DNA from: Curtobacterium sp. MCBA15_012
GTDB lineage: Bacteria > Actinomycetota > Actinomycetes > Actinomycetales > Microbacteriaceae
Direction: 5' to 3'
Length of the DNA stretch: 64,000 nucleotides
Assembly (NCBI RefSeq): GCF_001864935.2
Contig: NZ_CP126267.1
Coordinates: 930,001-994,000, forward strand
Shown here: one piece after another, positions 35,547 to 44,041 of the stretch
Layout of the letters: every line of letters starts with the position of its first letter
Numbering within the stretch: the stretch's first letter is position 1
Notes under the pieces: model-generated
Databases searched by the model: none
What the model saw: only the letters and a program-made list of their open reading frames with translations
Told to the model about the DNA's origin: nothing
Position numbers and translations under genes: made by a program

Positions 35547-36806
35547 CTACCCGGCGAGGAAGGCGGCGACCGCGCCGTGCAGCGCCGCGAGGTCGTCGAC
35601 GTGCACGAGCTCGCGGACCGAGTGCATCGACAGCAGGCCGACGCCGATGTCGATCGTCGGGATGCCGAGCCGCGTCGCCGCGATCGGGCCGATGGTCGAG
35701 CCGCCCGGGATCGTGTTCACGTTGACGAACGGCTGCCACGGCACTCCGGCCGTGTCACACGCGGCGGCCCACACGGCCTCGCCCTTCGCCTCGGTCATGT
35801 AGCGCTGGTTCGCGCTGATCTTCAGGAGCGGACCACCGCCGGGCCGGGGTCGGTTCGTCGGGTCGTGCTTCTCGGACTGGTTCGGGTGCACGAGGTGCCC
35901 GGCGTCGCTCGACAGCAGCCACGAGGCACGGAACGCCCGCGCGGCCTCGGACCGGGTCGCGCCGAGCCCCTCCTGCACGCGACCGAGCACGTCCTCGAGG
36001 AACGGTCCGCCCGCGCCGGACGGCGTCGAGGACCCGATCTCCTCGTGGTCGAACGCGGCGAAGACCGGCACGTGGTCGCCGTCGGCCGGGGCCTCGACGA
36101 TCCCGCGCAGACCGGCGTGCACGCTCGTCAGGTTGTCCATGCGCCCCGACGCGAGGAACTCGTGCCCGATCCCGATCCGCGCCGGCGCCTGGGTGTCCGC
36201 GAGGAACAGGTCCCACGACACCGCGGTCTCGCCGAGCCGGCCGCGCAGCCACCCGAGCACGTCGGTGCCGCCCGTGGTGCCGTCCGTGCCGACGACCGGC
36301 AGGACGTGCCGCTGCCGGTCGATCTCCTTGCCGTCGTTCACCCCGCGGTCGAGGTGGATCGCGAGGTTCGGGATCCGGGCGACGGCGTCGGTCGCCACGA
36401 GCCGCACCGAGCCGTCGGCGTCGACGACCCGGCCGGCGATGCGCAGGTCGCGGTCGAACCACGTCGACAGCAGTGCGCCGCCGTAGACCTCGACGTTGAG
36501 CTGCTCCCAGCCGCCGACCCGCACGGTCGGGTTCGGCTTGATCCGGAAGCCGGGGGAGTCGGTGTGCGCGCCGAGGATGCGGAACGGCGTCGTCGCGGTC
36601 CCGGACTCCGGCAGGCGCCAGGCGATCACCGCGCCGTCCCGGACGACGACGTAGGCGCCGGGCTCGGTGGGCCAGGCGTCGAGCTCGGACAGCTCGGTGA
36701 ACCCCGCTGCGACGAGCTGGTCACGGGCGACCGCCGCCGCGTGGAACGCGGTGGGGGACTCGGTGACGTACTGGGCGAATGCGGAGGCGATGGCGTCGGA
36801 GGTCAC
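35547..36806 (-). CDS. M18 family aspartyl aminopeptidase
   Basis: The 419-residue dinuclear zinc aminopeptidase is expected to remove N-terminal acidic residues. Ligand motifs are GAHTDSPGFRIKPNP (His/Asp), SGRMDNLTSVHAG (Asp), FAAFDHEEIGSSTPSG (Glu pair) and SMHSVRELVHVDD (final His). Length matches bacterial M18 enzymes. The GTG 36806 has GGGCGG upstream. It is cytosolic, with no neighbour that suggests a pathway. Confidence 0.93.
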   Translation of the reverse strand: MTSDAIASAFAQYVTESPTAFHAAAVARDQLVAAGFTELSELDAWPTEPGAYVVVRDGAVIAWRLPESGTATTPFRILGAHTDSPGFRIKPNPTVRVGGWEQLNVEVYGGALLSTWFDRDLRIAGRVVDADGSVRLVATDAVARIPNLAIHLDRGVNDGKEIDRQRHVLPVVGTDGTTGGTDVLGWLRGRLGETAVSWDLFLADTQAPARIGIGHEFLASGRMDNLTSVHAGLRGIVEAPADGDHVPVFAAFDHEEIGSSTPSGAGGPFLEDVLGRVQEGLGATRSEAARAFRASWLLSSDAGHLVHPNQSEKHDPTNRPRPGGGPLLKISANQRYMTEAKGEAVWAAACDTAGVPWQPFVNVNTIPGGSTIGPIAATRLGIPTIDIGVGLLSMHSVRELVHVDDLAALHGAVAAFLAG

Positions 36807-36845
36807 CCGCCCATCGTGGCACGGGCCGTGGGGGTGACCGGACGC

Positions 36846-36880
36846 GGAACGGGGCGCGTCCGTCGGACGCGCCCCGTTCC
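36846..36880 (-). terminator. fba terminator
   Basis: Perfect 16-bp arms (GGAACGGGGCGCGTCC) with a 3-nt loop lie 22 bp past the fba stop on the minus strand, before the aminopeptidase start. Confidence 0.85.
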
Positions 36881-36901
36881 TCCCGGCTGGTGTCCGGAGG
36901 A

Positions 36902-37930
36902 TCAGCCCTTGGTGTGGCCGGCCGAGCCGAGGACCTTCGCGGCCTCGCCGACGCGCGCCGCCATGGCGGTCTCGGCGACCTTGCCCCAGGCGCGCGGGTC
37001 GTACTGCTTCTTGTTGCCGACCTCGCCGTCGACCTTGAGGACGCCCTCGTAGTTGCGGAACATCGAGTCGGCGATCGACCGCGTGAACGCGTACTGCGTG
37101 TCCGTGTCGATGTTCATCTTGATGACGCCGTTGCGCACGGCCTCGTGGATCTCGTCGTCGGTCGAGCCGGAACCGCCGTGGAAGACGAGGTCGAGCGGGT
37201 TCTCGCCGGTACCGTGCTTCTGCGCGACGGCAGCCTGGATCTCGCCGAGGAGCTCGGGACGGAGCTTGACGTTGCCGGGCTTGTACACGCCGTGCACGTT
37301 GCCGAAGGTGAGCGCGGCGATCCAGCGGCCCTGGTCGCCGAGGCCGAGCGCGTCGACGACCTTCTCGACGTCGTTCGGGGTCGTGTAGAGCGCGTCGTTC
37401 GTGCCCTCGTGCTGGACGCCGTCCTCCTCGCCGCCCACGACGCCGATCTCGACCTCGAGGATGGCGTTGATGTTGCGGGTCTTCTGGATCATCGTCCGGG
37501 CGATCTCGATGTTCTCGTCGAGCGGCACGGCCGAGCCGTCCCACATGTGCGACTGGAAGATCGGGTTGCGGCCCTGGCGGACCTCCTCCTCGCTCGCGGC
37601 GATGAGGGGGAGGACGAAGCCGTCGAGGGCGTCCTTCGGGCAGTGGTCGGTGTGCAGGGCGACCGTGATGTCGTAGTTCTTCGCGACCTCGTGGGCGAAG
37701 CGCGCCATCGCGAGGGCACCCGCCGCGCGGTTCTTCACGGTGTGGCCGGCGAAGTAGTCAGCACCACCGGTGGTGACCTGGATGATGCCGTCCGAGCCGG
37801 CCTCCTGCAGGCCCTGGAGGACCGCGTTGATCGTCTGTGAGGAGGACACGTTCACCGCGGGGTAGGCGAACTTGCCGGCCTTCGCTCGTTCGAGCATCTC
37901 GGCGTACTGATCAGGCGTTGCGATGGGCAC
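36902..37930 (-). CDS. fba: Class II fructose-bisphosphate aldolase
   Basis: The 342-residue zinc enzyme splits fructose 1,6-bisphosphate into GAP and DHAP. ALHTDHCPKD holds catalytic Asp95 and zinc ligand His96. Further zinc ligands lie in TFGNVHGVYKPGN and LVFHGGSGSTDDEI. The GTG start has AAGGAG 8 nt upstream. It is divergent from glpX, which catalyses the opposing gluconeogenic step with the same metabolite. Confidence 0.96.
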   Translation of the reverse strand: MPIATPDQYAEMLERAKAGKFAYPAVNVSSSQTINAVLQGLQEAGSDGIIQVTTGGADYFAGHTVKNRAAGALAMARFAHEVAKNYDITVALHTDHCPKDALDGFVLPLIAASEEEVRQGRNPIFQSHMWDGSAVPLDENIEIARTMIQKTRNINAILEVEIGVVGGEEDGVQHEGTNDALYTTPNDVEKVVDALGLGDQGRWIAALTFGNVHGVYKPGNVKLRPELLGEIQAAVAQKHGTGENPLDLVFHGGSGSTDDEIHEAVRNGVIKMNIDTDTQYAFTRSIADSMFRNYEGVLKVDGEVGNKKQYDPRAWGKVAETAMAARVGEAAKVLGSAGHTKG

Positions 37931-38086
37931 TGCGATCTCCTTCGACGTGTGGTTCCCGTCCGAGCCTAGTCAGGCGGACTGGAGGCGCGGTGCCCGTTCC
38001 GCAGACCGCCTGCGGTGGTCGTGCACATGCGTTCACGACCGCCGCCTGCGCGGCCCCGGGTGGCCACCGGTCGGTAGGCTCTGGTC

Positions 38087-39076
38087 GTGACTCCCACGAC
38101 TGAGACCGGCTCCCTGTTCCTCCAGCCCGACCGCAACCTGGCGCTCGAGCTCGTGCGTGCGACGGAGGCCGCTGCGATCCGTGCACAGCCGTGGGTGGGT
38201 CGGGGCGAGAAGAACCTCGCCGACGGCGCCGCGGTCGACGCGATGCGCAAGTTCCTCGGCACCGTCAACTTCGACGGCGTCGTCGTCATCGGTGAGGGCG
38301 AGAAGGACAACGCCCCGATGCTCTACAACGGCGAGCACGTCGGCAACGGCCACGGCCCGTCCTGCGACATCGCGGTGGACCCGATCGACGGCACCTCGCT
38401 GACCGCTGCCGGCCGCCAGAACGCCATCTCGGTGATGGCCGTCTCCGACCGCGGTTCGATGTACGACCCGTCGGCCGTGTTCTACATGGACAAGATCGCC
38501 GCGGGCCCCGAGGGTCGTGGTGTCCTCGACCTCGAGAAGCCGATCGGTGAGAACATCCGTGCGCTCGCCAAGGCGAAGCACAAGGACATCGAGGACATGC
38601 AGATCGCCGTCCTCGACCGTCCCCGTCACGACGAGCTCATCCGCGCGATCCGTGCGACCGGCGCGGGCACCCGGCTGCTGCTCGACGGCGACGTCGCCGG
38701 CGGCATCTCGGCGGCGCTGCCCGGCTCGAAGATCGACATGTGCGTCGGCGTCGGCGGCACGCCCGAGGGCATCATCACCGCGTGCGCGATCAAGGCGCTC
38801 GGCGGCGTGATCCTCGGCAAGCTCCAGCCGAAGGACGACGAGGAGCGCGAGCGTGCACTCGCCGCGGGCCACGACCTCGACAAGGTCCTCGACCAGGACG
38901 ACCTGGTGACGGGCGACAACACGTTCTTCGTCGCGACCGGTGTCACCGACGGCGTCCTCGTCGACGGGGTCCGTCGCTCGCGTGGCGTCATCCACACGGA
39001 CTCGCTCGTGCTGCGCTCCCGCTCGAACACGATCCGTCGCATCCAGGCGGACCACCGCGCCGAGAAGTGGTTCTGA
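38087..39076 (+). CDS. glpX: Class II fructose-1,6-bisphosphatase
   Basis: The 329-residue metal-dependent phosphatase makes fructose 6-phosphate in gluconeogenesis. The motifs are [14 protein letters not shown] (Glu70, Asp74), [16 protein letters not shown] (Asp98, Asp101), GDVAGGIS and [23 protein letters not shown] 38087 lies 6 nt after TAGGCT with no Shine-Dalgarno sequence, which suggests a leaderless mRNA. It converges on rmuC across a 435-bp gap with two long palindromes. Confidence 0.96.
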   Translation: MTPTTETGSLFLQPDRNLALELVRATEAAAIRAQPWVGRGEKNLADGAAVDAMRKFLGTVNFDGVVVIGEGEKDNAPMLYNGEHVGNGHGPSCDIAVDPIDGTSLTAAGRQNAISVMAVSDRGSMYDPSAVFYMDKIAAGPEGRGVLDLEKPIGENIRALAKAKHKDIEDMQIAVLDRPRHDELIRAIRATGAGTRLLLDGDVAGGISAALPGSKIDMCVGVGGTPEGIITACAIKALGGVILGKLQPKDDEERERALAAGHDLDKVLDQDDLVTGDNTFFVATGVTDGVLVDGVRRSRGVIHTDSLVLRSRSNTIRRIQADHRAEKWF

Positions 39077-39157
39077 TCCGCTGAGGCGCGGCCGGCTGGC
39101 CGGCCGCCGGCGCGGCCTGCCGCCGGCCGCGGGCGGCCGCAAGGTCGCTCCGCGCTC

Positions 39158-39219
39158 CGCACAACGGAAAGCAGCTCGCACCACGTGATCACGTGGTGCG
39201 AGCTGCTTTCCGTTGTGCG
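39158..39219. repeat. Perfect 62-bp palindrome
   Basis: Two 31-bp arms meet without a loop at CCACGTGA|TCACGTGG. The outer ends read CGCACAACGGAAAGCAGCTC and its complement. The 49 bp from 39191 to 39239 recur exactly at 39365-39413. Its sequence is unrelated to the GGGAGGCGCG family. Confidence 0.95.
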
Positions 39220-39331
39220 CGAGCACGTCGCGCCGGGACGCGCCGAGCCCGCCTGCGGCAGCTCGCCGGCCGCGGCGGCCGGCGGACCGCGCGGCCTGCG
39301 GCGCGGCCCGCGGCGCAGCCGCGCGGCGCCC

Positions 39332-39393
39332 CGCACAAGCGGAAGCACCTCGCGCCGCGAAGTGACGTGGTGCGAGCTGCTTTCCGTTGTGCG
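39332..39393. repeat. Second, half-degraded copy of the 62-bp palindrome
   Basis: The right half is identical to the first copy, while the left half (beginning CGCACAAGCGGAAGCACCTC) carries about ten changes, so it is no longer a perfect palindrome. It begins 174 bp after the start of copy one. Confidence 0.9.
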
Positions 39394-39511
39394 CGAGCAC
39401 GTCGCGCCGGGACCGTGCCGACCGGCGGCCACCCGCGGCGACCGGGCGGTCGCGCCCGCCGCACGCCCGGGCGGTCCGCCCGCGGCGGGCGTGCGGCGCA
39501 GCGCCCCGGGG

Positions 39512-40774
39512 TCAGTCCTCGTCGAGGGCGCCGACGAGCTCCGGCGCCGTGAGCAGCCGCGGCTCGTCCTCGACGGCGGCCGGGTCCGCGATCACCTTCG
39601 ACTCGTCGAGCAGCGACAGTCGCCGGGCGCTCGGCAGCACCTGGCGCTCGAGCGACCCCACGAACCGGTTGTAGTCGACCACGCTGCCGCGGATCGAACG
39701 CCCGAGCTTGTCGACGTGCGCGGCCATCGTGGACAGCCGGCCGTGCAGCTCCCGCGACACGCGGAACAGCTCACGGGCCTCGGCGGTGACGACGTCCTGC
39801 TGCCACGAGAACGCGACGGTCTTCAGCACCGACCACAGTGTGACGGGCGACGCCAGCGCGATCCGCTTCCGGAACGCGTGGTCGAGCAGCCCCGGATCGG
39901 CGGACAGGGCGCTGGAGACGAGCGACTCCGAGGGGATGAAGGCGATCGTCAGCTCGGGGGAGGCGTCGTACCCCGACCAGTACTCGCGCGCGGCGAGGGC
40001 GTCGACGTGCGCCCGGAGCGCCTTGACGTGCTGGGCGACGAGTTGGTCTCGTCGCGCCCCCTCGGCCCCGCCCGCGGTCGCCGGGATCTCCGCCGCCTGC
40101 AGGTAGGCGCTGAACGGGACCTTGGCGTCGACGGCGATCGTCTTGCCGCCGGGCAGGTGCACGACCATGTCCGGACGGGCCGCGCCCGCGGTGGTGGTGA
40201 CCGACGACTGCACGTCGAAGTCGACGCGTTCGAGCAGGCCGGCGGCCTCGACGACGTTGCGCAGCTGCGTCTCGCCCCAGACGCCGCGGGTGCTGTTCGA
40301 CGACAGCGCGCTCGCGAGGGTGTCGGCGGTCGCGCGCAGGCGTTCCTCGGACTCTGCCGCCGACCGCAGCTGTGCGGACAGGGCGCCGTACTGCTCGCTC
40401 CGGGACTGCTCGAGCTCGGCGATCTTCGCGCGCATCACGTCGAGCGTCTGCGCCACCGGGCTGAGGGCCGAGAGCACCTTCGACTCGTCCTGCTTGCGGG
40501 CCGCGTCGGCGCCGTGCATGCGCTGCACGAGGTGCTCCAACTCGGCCGCCCGACGTTCGAGCGAGTCGACCTGCCGGCGGTACTGCGCGTCCTGCGCGTC
40601 GAGGCGTTCCTCGCTGTCGGACCGGACCGTGGCGAGCTGGGCGCGCAGCGCGTCCGCGGTGGCGTGCGCGGCGGCGGCGTCGACGCCGGCCCGCGAGCGG
40701 GCCAGCGCGAAGGCCACGACCGCTCCGACGGCGATGCCGAGGACGAGACCGATGACCAACGCGAGGATCTGCAT
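39512..40774 (-). CDS. rmuC: RmuC family DNA recombination protein
   Basis: The 420-residue protein has an N-terminal membrane anchor (ILALVIGLVLGIAVGAVVAF), a long coiled coil (residues ~30-130) and a nuclease-like domain. That domain contains STRGVWGETQLRNVVEAAGL, VVHLPGGKTIAVDAKVPFSAY and ELTIAFIPSESLV. RmuC limits inversions and recombination at short repeats in E. coli. The ATG 40774 places the anchor at the N-terminus. It is worth noting that it flanks a pair of long palindromes. Confidence 0.94.
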   Translation of the reverse strand: MQILALVIGLVLGIAVGAVVAFALARSRAGVDAAAAHATADALRAQLATVRSDSEERLDAQDAQYRRQVDSLERRAAELEHLVQRMHGADAARKQDESKVLSALSPVAQTLDVMRAKIAELEQSRSEQYGALSAQLRSAAESEERLRATADTLASALSSNSTRGVWGETQLRNVVEAAGLLERVDFDVQSSVTTTAGAARPDMVVHLPGGKTIAVDAKVPFSAYLQAAEIPATAGGAEGARRDQLVAQHVKALRAHVDALAAREYWSGYDASPELTIAFIPSESLVSSALSADPGLLDHAFRKRIALASPVTLWSVLKTVAFSWQQDVVTAEARELFRVSRELHGRLSTMAAHVDKLGRSIRGSVVDYNRFVGSLERQVLPSARRLSLLDESKVIADPAAVEDEPRLLTAPELVGALDED

Positions 40775-40880
40775 GACGCGACCCTGGCAGAGCCCACCGA
40801 CACCGCGCCTCCCGGCACGCGGGACGCGCCGACCCGTCGGTGACGGACCGGGGTGCGGTCCTGGGGACGCACCGTGTGCC

Positions 40881-40922
40881 GGACGGGAGGCGCGGAGCAG
40901 GCTGGCACCGCGCCTCCCGTCC
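40881..40922. repeat. GGGAGGCGCGG palindrome between divergent genes
   Basis: 15-bp perfect arms (40881-40895, 40908-40922) flank a 12-nt loop. This copy lies between the divergent starts of rmuC and the tautomerase gene, so terminator function alone does not explain it. A half-site, CGCGCCTCCCGG, lies nearby at ~40804. Confidence 0.85.
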
Positions 40923-40986
40923 GCCGCCCGGTCGTGAGCAGCGCGCATCCCGACCCCGCCACGCACCCACCCGCAGGAGACTCGTC

Positions 40987-41391
40987 ATGCCGCTCGTCCG
41001 TATCGACCTCACCACCGGCCGCACCCCGGAGCAGGTCCGCGCCGTCGCCGACGCGATCCACGCCGCGATCGTCGACCAGTACGGCATCCCGCCCCGCGAC
41101 CGGTTCCAGATCGTCACGGAGCACCCGGCGCAGCAGATCATCGCCGAGGACGCCGGCCTCGGCTTCGAGCGCACCGAGGGCGTCGTGATGGTGCAGGTCT
41201 TCACGCAGCGCGGCCGGAGCGCGGAGGCCAAGTCAGCCCTGTACGCCGCGGTGCACGAGCGACTCGTCGCGGTCGGCGTCGCCTCCGAGGACGTCTTCAT
41301 CGGGTACGTCGAGAACGGTCCCGAGGACTGGTCCTTCGGGTTCGGGCGGGCGCAGTACCAGACCGGGGAACTGGCGGTGCCGTCGGCCTGA
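40987..41391 (+). CDS. Tautomerase family protein
   Basis: The 134-residue protein begins Met-Pro-Leu-Val, so after Met removal Pro1 can act as the catalytic base, as in tautomerases. PLVRIDLTTGRTPEQVRAVA fits the beta-alpha-beta unit. The second half, with FTQRGRSAEAKSALY and VFIGYVENGPEDWSFGFG, fits Tautomerase_2 proteins related to malonate semialdehyde decarboxylase. The substrate is unknown. The ATG has AGGAGA upstream. Confidence 0.87.
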   Translation: MPLVRIDLTTGRTPEQVRAVADAIHAAIVDQYGIPPRDRFQIVTEHPAQQIIAEDAGLGFERTEGVVMVQVFTQRGRSAEAKSALYAAVHERLVAVGVASEDVFIGYVENGPEDWSFGFGRAQYQTGELAVPSA

Positions 41392-41507
41392 GTCGGACGC
41401 TGAAGGCATCGCGTTCGAGGGTCTTTCATACACGACATCCAGGATGTTGCAGGTCCTGTGGGGTGGCGGAGCGACGTGCTCCACCCACACGGGCAGGAAG
41501 GATCCTG

Positions 41508-42566
41508 ATGCCGCGCATCACCAAGACCACCGCCGTCGTGGCGGTCGGCCTCGTCGCCGCCGGAGGCGCCCTCGTCCCGTCCGTCGCGTCGGCGGCTGAC
41601 CACCCGACGGCGATCATCCAGTCCGTCGACGGCCAGAAGCCCTTCGACTACGTCGACCACAAGTACGTCTACGCCGCCGAGTCGGACCGCCCGTTCATCC
41701 TCGGGTGGGCGGCCGCCGCCACCACGATCCGGTTCGTCGAGGGCCAGAAGACGCTGTGCGAGGTCGCTGCACCGACCCAGCAGTCGGTCGGCTGCGCCCC
41801 GGCCGAGGCGCTCGGCCGCGGGCAGCACGACATCACCGCGGTCACGGTCCAGGACGGCACCGAGCAGCGCTGGGGCACGATCACGGTGCACGTCGCCGCA
41901 GCGAAGCCGACCGACCTGCGTGCCGAGGCCTCGGAGGGCAACGCGGTCGTGACCGGGACCACCGCCCCCGGCAACACGGTCCAGGCGCGGTCCGAGCTCG
42001 GCGCCGCGCTGCAGATCGGCACCGCGGACGCCGACGGGCACTTCTCCGTGGTGGTCCCGCGGACGAAGGCCGGCGAGCGTGTCCTCGTGCGCGCGGGCAC
42101 GCCCTGGAACTGGAGCGGCTGGGCCACGGTGACCGTGACCGGGGATGCTGCCGCGCCGGAGCCGGTGGTGGCGCAGCCGTCGGACGGCAACGTCGACCCG
42201 GGCTTCACGCCGGGGCCGGGCGCCGCGCCGGAGCCGGTGGTGGCGCAGCCGTCGGACGGCAACGTCGACCCGGGCTTCACCCCGATCCCGGAGCCCGGCG
42301 CGGGTCAGGGTGAGGGCGAGCAGGCAGCTGACTCGCCCGTCCGCGTCACCGACGTGGCGGCGGACGGCTCCATCACGCTCACGGCGACGTCCCCGGAGAC
42401 CCGCTTCCTCATCGGCGACGAGGAGGGCAACGGCTACGCGAACATCGTCGGCACGCCCGAGGGCAAGGCCACGACCCTGCGCAACATCCCGGCGTCGGTC
42501 CGGAAGCTCGTCGTGAAGTACATGTACTTCGACGAGCGCTTCACGATCACGATCCCCGGGCGCTGA
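41508..42566 (+). CDS. Secreted Ig-like repeat protein
   Basis: The 352-residue protein has a Sec signal (hydrophobic residues ~8-25, likely cut after ASA-A near 29). A first domain of ~100 residues with two cysteines is followed by an Ig-like module (GNAVVTGTTAPGNTVQARSE). Next is a 24-residue unit repeated twice (APEPVVAQPSDGNVDPGFT), and then a C-terminal ~85-residue domain ending FTITIPGR. No cell-wall sorting motif is seen. The ATG has AGGAAGGA upstream, and the leader has a possible hairpin (41457-41490). Function is unknown; a surface or binding role is inferred. Confidence 0.83.
   Translation: MPRITKTTAVVAVGLVAAGGALVPSVASAADHPTAIIQSVDGQKPFDYVDHKYVYAAESDRPFILGWAAAATTIRFVEGQKTLCEVAAPTQQSVGCAPAEALGRGQHDITAVTVQDGTEQRWGTITVHVAAAKPTDLRAEASEGNAVVTGTTAPGNTVQARSELGAALQIGTADADGHFSVVVPRTKAGERVLVRAGTPWNWSGWATVTVTGDAAAPEPVVAQPSDGNVDPGFTPGPGAAPEPVVAQPSDGNVDPGFTPIPEPGAGQGEGEQAADSPVRVTDVAADGSITLTATSPETRFLIGDEEGNGYANIVGTPEGKATTLRNIPASVRKLVVKYMYFDERFTITIPGR
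42150..42280 (+). repeat. Exact 59-bp direct repeat with a 72-bp period
   Basis: Copies at 42150-42208 and 42222-42280 are identical and keep the reading frame of the secreted protein, duplicating 24 residues of a Pro-rich linker. Identity at the DNA level points to recent duplication. Confidence 0.9.
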
Positions 42567-42600
42567 CCGTCACCCCGACGGACGCAGCGTCGAACGCAAC

Positions 42601-42648
42601 GACGGTCGGGAGGCGCGGTGCCGGCTGGCACCGCGCCTCCCGTCCGTC
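42601..42648. repeat. GGGAGGCGCGG palindrome between convergent genes
   Basis: 22-bp arms (42601-42622, 42627-42648) with one mismatch enclose a GGCT loop. It is nearly identical to the copy at 29012 and lies 35 bp after the secreted protein gene, in front of the convergent exonuclease gene. Confidence 0.9.
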
Positions 42649-42706
42649 GTCGACGCACGACAGCGGACCGCACCGCGCGGGTCGCGTGCCCCGCGCCGCC
42701 CGCGGA

Positions 42707-43360
42707 TCAGTCCGCGAAGATCATCGGCCGGTTCGACAGCCTCGGCTGCCGCGCCGGCCGCGGCTGGCCCGCCGGCGTCGGCTGCTCCGCGCGCGGTCGG
42801 ACCGGCGAGATGTGCACCCGGGTGGCCGCACCGAGCGCCTCGACCGTGTCGCACCGGTGCTGCCCCGCGGCGTGCACGACGATCGCCGCGCAGGCCTCGG
42901 CGTCGGCGGCGGCGTCGTGGTGCTGGAAGCCCTCGTACCCCGCGGCCCGTGCCGCCATCGGGAGCCGGTACGAGTCGAGCGTGTAGGTCTTGCGCGCGAC
43001 CGCCAGCGAGCACAGCGAGTGGTGCTCGGACAGCTCGGTCCCGGTCGCCGAGCAGCCGCCCGCGATCACGCCCATGTCGAACCGGGCGTTGTGCGCGACC
43101 AGGACGTCGCCCTCGGCGAAGGCCACGATGTCGCGGTACTGCTCGGCCCAGCCCTTGGCGCCCACGACGTCCTCGGCGACGATGCCGTGGATGCGCGTGT
43201 TCCACTCGAGGAAGGCGTCGTGCCCGACCGGCGGCTGGATGAACCAGGACGCTCGGTCGACGACGCGACCCCCGCGCACCTTGACCAGCCCCACGGAGCA
43301 GGCGCTGGCGGGCGAGCTGTTGGCGGTCTCGAAGTCGATCGCGGTGAAGTTCAACGGCAC
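42707..43360 (-). CDS. DEDDh 3'-5' exonuclease (DnaQ-like)
   Basis: The 217-residue protein has the three exonuclease motifs: FTAIDFETAN (Asp, Glu), LVAHNARFDMGVI (Asp) and FQHHDAAADAEACA (His, Asp). The C-terminal ~45 residues are a Pro/Arg-rich tail. It resembles stand-alone DNA polymerase III epsilon-like exonucleases, with an editing or repair role. GTG 43360 starts at the domain; ATG 43390 would add ten residues. It is divergent from the hydrolase gene. Confidence 0.9.
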   Translation of the reverse strand: MPLNFTAIDFETANSSPASACSVGLVKVRGGRVVDRASWFIQPPVGHDAFLEWNTRIHGIVAEDVVGAKGWAEQYRDIVAFAEGDVLVAHNARFDMGVIAGGCSATGTELSEHHSLCSLAVARKTYTLDSYRLPMAARAAGYEGFQHHDAAADAEACAAIVVHAAGQHRCDTVEALGAATRVHISPVRPRAEQPTPAGQPRPARQPRLSNRPMIFAD

Positions 43361-43440
43361 GGCCCCGATCGTCGCACGGGGTCCCGACATCGTCCGCGCG
43401 CGACCTCGGCGTTGCGGCTGGGCGCCGGTAGCGTGCGGAG

Positions 43441-43980
43441 GTGACCACGCGCGCCGAACGCCCCCTCGTCCTCGTCCTGCCCGGAGCCGGGTACGGCCAG
43501 CAGGCGCCGCTCCTGTGGTGGACACGGTCGATCGCCGAGCAGCACGGTGCCGAGGTCGTCGCGCCGGCCTGGACGATCGACGCCGCGGCGAAGGTGGACC
43601 CGGTCGCGTTCGTCGAGGGTCAGGTGGAGCGCGCGCTCGACGGCCGCCGTCCCGACCTCGTCGTGGCTAAGTCGTTCGGCTCGTTCGCGCTGCCGTGGGC
43701 CGTCCGGCACACGGTCGACGGCGTGTGGCTCACGCCGGTGCTCACCGACCCGGCGGTGGCAGCGGCGCTCGCCGCGGCCGGAGCGGGCTCGATCGCCGTC
43801 GGCGGCTCCGCCGACGCGCTGTGGACGCCGCACGCGGTCGGGACGACGCGTGCTGAACTGCACACCGTCGAGGGAGCCGACCACGCGCTCGAGGTGACCG
43901 GCGACTGGCGACGTTCGCAGCGCCTCCAGGCCGACGTCCTGGGACTGGTGGAGCGGCGGACCGCAGCGCTGTCGCGCTGA
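43441..43980 (+). CDS. Small alpha/beta hydrolase
   Basis: The 179-residue protein has an alpha/beta hydrolase outline. LVLVLPGAGYGQ may form the oxyanion region, VVAKSFGSFALPWA gives the nucleophile elbow (Ser in K-S-F-G-S), and VEGADHALEVTGD gives the likely catalytic His. It is short, like serine hydrolases of the RBBP9/YdeN group. The substrate is unknown. GTG 43441 lies 6 nt after TAGCGT, probably leaderless. Confidence 0.75.
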   Translation: MTTRAERPLVLVLPGAGYGQQAPLLWWTRSIAEQHGAEVVAPAWTIDAAAKVDPVAFVEGQVERALDGRRPDLVVAKSFGSFALPWAVRHTVDGVWLTPVLTDPAVAAALAAAGAGSIAVGGSADALWTPHAVGTTRAELHTVEGADHALEVTGDWRRSQRLQADVLGLVERRTAALSR

Positions 43981-44041
43981 CGGCGTCGGACGGGAGGCAC
44001 GGGTCGGCCCCGGCGGGCCGCCGCCGGTAGGCTGTCGTCCC

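Larger units (their letters stand above)
39077..39511. other. 435-bp convergent gap between glpX and rmuC
   Basis: No gene is supported here. The gap consists of the two 62-bp palindromic elements listed separately, embedded in extremely GC-rich sequence made of short GGCCG/CGGCC and GCGGCC inverted words. Confidence 0.7.

Noticed and set aside
39185..40843. A 552-codon plus-strand frame starting in the 62-bp palindrome
   Set aside because: It is antisense to rmuC, and its N-terminus is just translated palindrome sequence.
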